From contig NZ_BSOJ01000006.1 of assembly GCF_030160455.1 (NCBI RefSeq), forward strand, positions 423,999 through 487,998: DNA of 64,000 nt. Reading direction: 5' to 3'. How positions within the stretch are numbered: the stretch's first letter is position 1; every line of letters starts with the position of its first letter. A program made the translations under genes and the position numbers. This stretch comes from Limnobacter litoralis. GTDB lineage: Bacteria; Pseudomonadota; Gammaproteobacteria; Burkholderiales; Burkholderiaceae_B. Below the pieces are notes generated by a model that was given only the letters and a program-made list of their open reading frames with translations, did no database searches and was not told where the DNA came from. This document shows, one piece after another, positions 59,075 through 64,000 of the stretch.

Positions 59075-61480
59075 GTGTCCAACTTTATCGTCCGCAAAGT
59101 CGCCGTGCTCGGCGCAGGCGTGATGGGTGCGCAAATTGCTGCGCACTGCGCCAACGCCAAAGTGCCCGTAGTGCTGTTCGACCTGCCCGCCAAGGAAGGC
59201 CCCAAGAATGGCATCGTTGACAAGGCCATTCTGAATTTGACCAAGCTCAAGCCTGCCCCCTTTGGCGCGAAAGACATCGCCCAGTATGTACAGGCCGCCA
59301 ATTACGAAGAGCACCTCGAACTGCTGCAAGGCTGCGACCTGGTGATCGAAGCCATTGCCGAACGCATGGACTGGAAGCACGACCTGTACAAAAAAGTGGC
59401 CCCGCACATCAACGCAACCGCCATTTTCGCAACCAACACATCGGGCCTCAGCATTTCCAAGCTGAGCGAAGGGTTCGACACCGACCTGAAGAGCCGCTTC
59501 TGTGGCGTGCACTTCTTCAACCCACCCCGCTACATGCACCTGTGTGAACTCATTCCGCTGAGCACCACCCGTCAGGACATTCTGGACAATCTGGAAACCT
59601 TCCTGACCACCACACTGGGCAAGGGCATCATCACCGCCAAAGACACGCCCAACTTCGTGGCCAACCGCGTGGGCGTGGCCGGCATGCTGGCCACCATGGC
59701 CGAAGCCAAGAAGTTTGGCATCCCCTTCGACATCGTGGATCAGTTGACCGGTTCCAAGCTGGGCCGTGCCAAATCCGCCACCTTCCGCACTGCAGACGTG
59801 GTGGGCCTGGACACCATGGGCCACGTGATTGCCACCATGCAAAACACACTGCCCAACGACCCGTTTGCCCCCAGCTATGAAACACCCGCCGTGCTGAAAA
59901 AGCTGGTGGAACTGGGCGCACTGGGTCAAAAGGCCAAAGCCGGTTTCTTCAAGAAAGTCGGCAAGCAGATCATGCAATTCGACGAAGCCAAGGGCGACTA
60001 CGTGCCGTCTGAAGGCAAGGCCGACGAAGCCGTTCTGAAAATCCTGAAAAACAAAAACGTGGCCGAGCGCATGGCCCAACTGCGTGGCAGCGACCACCCC
60101 CAGGCCAAGTTCCTGTGGGCGATCTTCCGCGACGCATTCCACTACATCGCACTGCACCTGAACGACATCGCCGACACCGCACGCGACGTCGACTTTTCAC
60201 TGCGCTGGGGTTACGGCTGGTCTGAAGGCCCGTTCGAGACCTGGCAAGCCGCAGGCTGGAAGCAAGTGGCCGAGTGGGTCAAGGCCGACATCGACGCAGG
60301 CGAGGCCCTGTGCAACGCGCCGCTGCCCGCCTGGGTGTTTGAAGGCCCGGTTGCCGACAACTGTGGTGTGTACTCACCCGCCGGTGCGTTCAGCCCCGCG
60401 TCCAACAGCTTCGTAGCCCGCAAAGACCTGCCCGTGTACAAGCGCCAGATCTTCCGCGCCAAAGTGTTGGGCGAAACCACGGTAACCGGCCACAACGGCG
60501 GCACCACCGTGAAAGAAACCGACGCTGCCCGCATCTGGACTGCACCAGGCCACGACGACGTGCTCATTTTGTCGATCAAAACCAAAATGCACGCCATTGG
60601 GCCAGACGTGATTACCGCCACACACGAAGCCATTGCCCTGGCCGAGAAAAGCTACAAAGGTTTGGTGATCTGGTCACCCGACGAGCCCTTCTCCGCCGGT
60701 GCCGACCTGCAAGCCATGCTGCCTGCCTTCATGCAGGGCGGTGGCAAGGCCATCGAGCCAATGGTTGCCGAATTCCAGAAAGGCACCATGGCTCTGAAAT
60801 ACGCGCAGGTGCCAACCGTGGCCGCCATCAGCGGCATGGCACTGGGCGGTGGTTGCGAATTTGCAATTCACAGCGCAGCGCGCGTGGCCAACCTTGAAAG
60901 CTACATGGGCCTGGTGGAAGTGGGCGTCGGCCTGATTCCCGGCGGCGGTGGCCTGAAGGAAATTGCAGTCAACGCCGGCCTGGCCGCGCAGAAGGCCGGC
61001 TCATCCGACATTCTGGCCTTCGTCAAAGACGGCTTCATGACCGCAGCAACCGCCAAAGTTGGCACGTCTGCCATGGAATGTCGCCAGCTTGGCTTCCTGA
61101 AAGACTCGGACACCATCGTCTTCAACAGCCACGAACTGCTGTACGTGGCCATCAACCAGGCCCGCAGCATGTTTGAGTCTGGCTACCGCCCACCCCACAA
61201 AATCAAGGGTGTGCCCGTGGCCGGCAAAAGCGGCATTGCGACCATCAAGGCGCAACTGGTCAACATGCGCGACGGCGGCTTCATCTCTGCTTATGACTAC
61301 CACCTGGGCTGCGTCATCGCCGAAGTGGTGTGCGGCGGCGAAGTTGAAACCGGTTCACTGGTGGACGAAGAGTGGCTGCTCAACCTCGAGCGCAAGCACT
61401 TCGTGAAGCTGCTGGACAACCCGAAAACTCAAGAACGAATCATGGGCATGCTGCAAACCGGCAAGCCTGTGCGCAACTAA
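59075..61480 (+). CDS. 3-Hydroxyacyl-CoA dehydrogenase/enoyl-CoA hydratase fusion, dehydrogenase first (FadN-like order)
   Basis: An 801-residue enzyme with two activities of beta-oxidation. The N-terminal half has the NAD-binding VLGAGVMGAQIAAHC and HFFNPPRYMHLCELIP, and the C-terminal half has MALGGGCEF and EVGVGLIPGGGG, with the expected Glu residues for hydratase. The order is reversed compared with E. coli FadB and FadJ, in which the hydratase comes first, and matches B. subtilis FadN. The GTG start has AAGGAG seven bases upstream. The thiolase gene follows after 12 bases. Confidence 0.95.
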   Translation: MSNFIVRKVAVLGAGVMGAQIAAHCANAKVPVVLFDLPAKEGPKNGIVDKAILNLTKLKPAPFGAKDIAQYVQAANYEEHLELLQGCDLVIEAIAERMDWKHDLYKKVAPHINATAIFATNTSGLSISKLSEGFDTDLKSRFCGVHFFNPPRYMHLCELIPLSTTRQDILDNLETFLTTTLGKGIITAKDTPNFVANRVGVAGMLATMAEAKKFGIPFDIVDQLTGSKLGRAKSATFRTADVVGLDTMGHVIATMQNTLPNDPFAPSYETPAVLKKLVELGALGQKAKAGFFKKVGKQIMQFDEAKGDYVPSEGKADEAVLKILKNKNVAERMAQLRGSDHPQAKFLWAIFRDAFHYIALHLNDIADTARDVDFSLRWGYGWSEGPFETWQAAGWKQVAEWVKADIDAGEALCNAPLPAWVFEGPVADNCGVYSPAGAFSPASNSFVARKDLPVYKRQIFRAKVLGETTVTGHNGGTTVKETDAARIWTAPGHDDVLILSIKTKMHAIGPDVITATHEAIALAEKSYKGLVIWSPDEPFSAGADLQAMLPAFMQGGGKAIEPMVAEFQKGTMALKYAQVPTVAAISGMALGGGCEFAIHSAARVANLESYMGLVEVGVGLIPGGGGLKEIAVNAGLAAQKAGSSDILAFVKDGFMTAATAKVGTSAMECRQLGFLKDSDTIVFNSHELLYVAINQARSMFESGYRPPHKIKGVPVAGKSGIATIKAQLVNMRDGGFISAYDYHLGCVIAEVVCGGEVETGSLVDEEWLLNLERKHFVKLLDNPKTQERIMGMLQTGKPVRN

Positions 61481-61492
61481 GGAGACACAGAC

Positions 61493-62692
61493 ATGTCCCG
61501 TCCAATGAAAGAGGTTTACATCGTTGCGGCCACCCGCACGCCCATCGGCAAGGCCCCACGCGGTGTGTTCAAGGAAGTGCGCCCAGACGACCTGTTGGTG
61601 ACCGCCATTTCCAGCGCCATGGCCCAAGTGCCCACGCTCGACCCCGCCGCCATTAACGACGCCATCGTCGGCTGCGCCTTCCCCGAAGGCGAGCAAGGCA
61701 TGAACATGGCCCGCATCGCCGTGTTGCTGGCTGGCCTGCCCAACACCGTGGGTGGCGTCACCATCAACCGCTTCTGCGCGTCTGGCATTACAGCCGTCAG
61801 CATGGCCGCCAACGCCATTGCCACCGGCGAGGCCGAAGTCATGATCGCCGCTGGCGCTGAAAGCATGAGCATGGTGCCCATGAGCGGCAACAAGCCCAGC
61901 TTCAACCCCGCCATTTTCGCGAAAGACGAAAATTTGGGCATCGCCTACGGCATGGGCATGACCGCCGAGAAAGTGGCCCAGCAGTGGAGCATCAGCCGTG
62001 AAGAACAGGACGAATTCGCCCTGAACAGCCACAAAAAAGCCATTGCAGCCCAGCAAAAAGGCGAGTTCACTGACGAAATTACGCCAGTGACCGTCACCAA
62101 GGCTGCGCCCAACCTGGCCACCGGCGAAATCAAGACCAGTAGCAAAGTGGTCAGTCTGGACGAAGGCGCACGCGCCGACTCCAGCATTGAAGGCCTGGCC
62201 AAGCTGAAGCCCGTGTTTGCCGCCAAAGGCTCGGTGACTGCCGGTAACAGCTCGCAAATGAGCGACGGCGCAGGCGCGCTGATTCTGGCGTCTGAGGACG
62301 CTGTGAAGCGCTTCAACCTGGTGCCGCTGGCCAAGTGGCGCGGCTTCGCTGTGCGCGGTGTGCCCCCGGAAATCATGGGTATCGGCCCCAAGGAAGCCAT
62401 TCCTGCCGTGCTGAAAACCGCTGGCCTGAAGCAAGACGACATCGACTGGTTCGAGCTGAACGAAGCGTTTGCCGCCCAGTCGCTGGCCGTGATGAAAGAC
62501 CTGCAACTGGACCCCAGCAAAGTGAACCCCATGGGCGGTGCCATCGCCCTGGGCCACCCTCTGGGTGCCACCGGCGCCATTCGCGCAGCCACCGTGGTGC
62601 ACGCCCTGCGCCGCCACAACCTAAAGTACGGCATGGTGACCATGTGCATCGGCACTGGCATGGGCGCAGCCGGTATTTTCGAGCGCGTGTAA
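61493..62692 (+). CDS. Acetyl-CoA C-acyltransferase (thiolase)
   Basis: The last step of beta-oxidation: cleavage of 3-ketoacyl-CoA with CoA. The 399-residue thiolase has the acyl-accepting Cys95 in NRFCASGIT, LNEAFAAQ, His in GGAIALGHPLGATGA, and the second Cys in MCIGTGMGAAG. It could be FadA- or FadI-like; the class cannot be fixed by eye. GGAG lies eight bases before the ATG. A terminator follows at 62734. Confidence 0.95.
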   Translation: MSRPMKEVYIVAATRTPIGKAPRGVFKEVRPDDLLVTAISSAMAQVPTLDPAAINDAIVGCAFPEGEQGMNMARIAVLLAGLPNTVGGVTINRFCASGITAVSMAANAIATGEAEVMIAAGAESMSMVPMSGNKPSFNPAIFAKDENLGIAYGMGMTAEKVAQQWSISREEQDEFALNSHKKAIAAQQKGEFTDEITPVTVTKAAPNLATGEIKTSSKVVSLDEGARADSSIEGLAKLKPVFAAKGSVTAGNSSQMSDGAGALILASEDAVKRFNLVPLAKWRGFAVRGVPPEIMGIGPKEAIPAVLKTAGLKQDDIDWFELNEAFAAQSLAVMKDLQLDPSKVNPMGGAIALGHPLGATGAIRAATVVHALRRHNLKYGMVTMCIGTGMGAAGIFERV

Positions 62693-62733
62693 GAAGTTAA
62701 TTGGTCGGGTTTAACACCCGGCTGAAATGGAAG

Positions 62734-62770
62734 AACCCCAGGTTTGCTTCGGCAGGCCTGGGGTTTTTTT
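62734..62770 (+). terminator. Rho-independent terminator of the beta-oxidation operon
   Basis: AACCCCAGG (62734-62742) pairs with CCTGGGGTT (62757-62765) and is followed by a run of T residues to 62770. Confidence 0.9.
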
Positions 62771-62958
62771 ATGGGTGGTTTTGGGGCTGAACGGAAGGAA
62801 ACGCTTGCCGAGTTAAGAATGTTAATTTAGATTAAAAAAATATGAGTAGTTTTGGTGCGTGCCGCTGTTGGGGTGGGCGGTAGCTATGGTGGGGAGTTAG
62901 TAGGTTTTTCGGTGATGTTCGGATAAATGGATATCGCCATTATTGTTCGATATAACAA
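62771..62958. other. AT-richer gap between the operon and the right-edge genes
   Basis: No gene was found here. The base content differs between parts: an AT-rich stretch (about 62815-62845) with a run of A residues that could hold a promoter, then a G-rich stretch. It ends at GTTAGAT (62959-62965). If the right-edge genes are integron-type cassettes, this is where an attI or preceding attC site would lie, but none is clear. Confidence 0.4.
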
Positions 62959-62969
62959 GTTAGATTTCA

Positions 62970-63581
62970 ATGGACGCAACCGAGCTTCATCGCACGAAAG
63001 TCACTGACATCGCCTTTCGCGATCCTCTGTCCGAGGAAACGCGGAAAGTGCGAACACATCTGCTATTCGTCGGCGTCCTCGCTGTGCTCGTTAAGACCTA
63101 CGATCTTAAACTTAGTAAAGCGCCATGGCTTGAGTTCGACATCCCGACAAATGCGCCTCAACTTCTTCATGGTGCACTATCGGCAGTCCTTTGCTACTTG
63201 CTCTTTGTGTTTACGCTCTACGCATGGCAGGACTTCCGCCGGTGGCGCCTCGCGGGGAAGCTTCATCTCGTGTACGGGTCTTTCGATCTAATTCTCGAGT
63301 CGCGCAACGACCTCTTCGCTATCGCTCAACACCTCGACAAGCTAACTTGCGACGCACCGTTACAGGATCAAATACGAGGCGCCGTATTAGCGGCTGCCAA
63401 GCGATTGCCGGACTCTCAATCAAATCTTTAGGCACTCAGTACCTCCCTGCGTCGCCTCAATGCTTTGCAGTGGTTCCGTGTCATTGTCGTCGAGACCAGT
63501 TTCCCAATAGCGCTGGGCGTCTTCGCCCTGTCGAAGGTCTTCGCATCCCTCGTCCCATTCTTGACTGTGGTGACGAAATGA
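62970..63581 (+). pseudogene. Membrane protein gene interrupted by an in-frame TAG
   Basis: The frame from the ATG at 62970 reads 153 codons to TAG at 63429-63431, then continues in the same frame for 49 more codons to TGA at 63579-63581. The second part contains a clear hydrophobic segment (VVETSFPIALGVFALSKVFASLVPF), so the two parts probably form one protein of about 202 residues with two membrane helices in the first part (about residues 30-45 and 65-85) and one in the second. No family was recognised. A nonsense mutation is the simplest explanation; readthrough is possible. Start and stop codons lie four bases after GTTAGAT and one base before ATCTAAC. Confidence 0.6.
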
Positions 63582-63582
63582 A

Positions 63583-63632
63583 ATCTAACAAGACGCTGCC
63601 ACCTGCGGTGCAGGTGAGTTTACACGTTATAG
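63583..63632. other. attC-like site after the interrupted gene
   Basis: ATCTAAC (63583-63589) fits the R'' consensus RYYYAAC and is the exact reverse complement of GTTAGAT at 62959-62965, which fits GTTRRRY. Inside lies a perfect hairpin, CACCTGC (63600-63606) and GCAGGTG (63610-63616), around GGT. GTTATAG at 63626-63632 sits where R' is expected but does not fit the consensus at two bases. The L boxes do not pair well, and the span of about 50 bases is short for attC. Confidence 0.4.
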
Positions 63633-63660
63633 GGCACCGTAATCAAATAGGGATGTAGGC

Positions 63661-63954
63661 ATGAGGGAAGAAGAGAATGAAGAAGAAATCGATCTGCTCA
63701 GCGAGGAAGAACAGGCCGAGCGAGAAGCAAAGTTGGCGAAGCTAGAAAAAGAAAGGAAGGAGCTTTTGGCATCGTTGGCCGTAGGCGATTTCTCCACGCT
63801 GAAGGCAAAGGTCGCCTATATTCTGAATCTGTACCCGGAGGCTCGCAACAGCGACATCACTCTTTCAATAAAATATTGGGAAATCTTTCAGTCTGATATT
63901 TATAACAAGACGGGAATCCTCCCCAAGGACCTTTTTGACCTTGCCCTCGTTTAA
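63661..63954 (+). CDS. Small acidic orphan protein
   Basis: A 97-residue protein with a very acidic N-terminal third (many Glu) that is likely a coiled coil (EEEQAEREAKLAKLEKERKE), then a compact part with YPEARNSDITLSIKYW. No family was recognised. It lies 28 bases after GTTATAG and may be a second cassette gene, but no matching site was found in the 46 bases that remain. The sequence ends before its surroundings can be seen. Confidence 0.6.
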   Translation: MREEENEEEIDLLSEEEQAEREAKLAKLEKERKELLASLAVGDFSTLKAKVAYILNLYPEARNSDITLSIKYWEIFQSDIYNKTGILPKDLFDLALV

Positions 63955-64000
63955 TGGATACGTTAACTCGAACTATGCAGCCTTCCCGTTGAGGGATTTG

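Noticed and set aside
63191..63658. A 155-codon plus-strand frame overlapping the interrupted gene
   Set aside because: Its product is a mixture without hydrophobic pattern or known motif, and it runs through the attC-like hairpin. The frame starting at 62970 has coherent membrane helices on both sides of the TAG.
1..64000. CRISPR arrays, tRNA and rRNA genes, prophage
   Set aside because: No spaced direct repeats, cloverleaf-like sequences, rRNA stretches or phage structural genes were recognised on either strand by eye.

Overview
The window reads as chromosomal DNA of a betaproteobacterium, probably Burkholderiales and perhaps close to Limnobacter. This is inferred from family resemblance and gene neighbourhoods (gltBD, uvrA-MFS-ssb, fmdB-DUF502-aspS-nudB); no database was searched. 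Genes are dense, frequently overlap by 4 bases, and use TTG or GTG starts unusually often. No rRNA, tRNA, CRISPR array or prophage was seen.

Layout. 1-0.5 kb: the 3' end of a REP-associated tyrosine transposase followed by short palindromes. 0.6-6.9 kb: gltB-gltD (glutamate synthase) closed by a clear terminator. 7-13.3 kb: a copper-resistance locus with a DUF4396 membrane protein, a two-component system on the minus strand, and a divergent cytochrome c-copA-copB group with a CopR-like box between the two arms. 13.3-19 kb: uvrA and an MscS channel on the minus strand, divergent from an MFS transporter and ssb. 19-24.9 kb: mostly envelope or secreted proteins (lipoprotein alpha/beta hydrolase, periplasmic glutathione peroxidase, a five-haem cytochrome c, DUF2845). 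24.9-29.6 kb: a KdpD/KdpE-like sensor-regulator pair next to a large TRAP-type permease with a fused C-terminal Cds6/NTF2-like domain. 29.7-32.3 kb: amidase plus carbamoylase-type hydrolase. 32.3-37.3 kb: a MarR-led aromatic-acid-type efflux operon. 37.4-41.9 kb: a GlcG-like protein, a fumarylacetoacetase-family enzyme, an orphan 199-residue gene whose ribosome binding site lies inside a hairpin, a 44-residue four-cysteine protein, and an AraC regulator divergent from a membrane desaturase/hydroxylase.

42.0-55.5 kb is one long plus-strand run: fmdB, DUF502, aspS, nudB, a YbhP-like phosphatase, clsB, then the ligase-associated DNA repair set (exonuclease, ATP-dependent ligase, Lhr-type helicase, PdeM phosphoesterase), with a DUF429 gene and the tRNA 2-selenouridine synthase gene mnmH sitting inside that set. 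55.5-56.5 kb carries DoxX and an orphan membrane protein on the minus strand. 56.6-62.8 kb is a TetR-led fatty-acid beta-oxidation operon (acyl-CoA dehydrogenase, HAD-ECH fusion, thiolase) with a terminator.

The right edge (62.9-64 kb) differs from the rest. A membrane-protein reading frame broken by an in-frame TAG is bounded by exactly complementary heptamers (GTTAGAT and ATCTAAC) placed as in an integron gene cassette, and is followed by a small acidic orphan gene. This is the most likely place for an accessory system that continues beyond the window.
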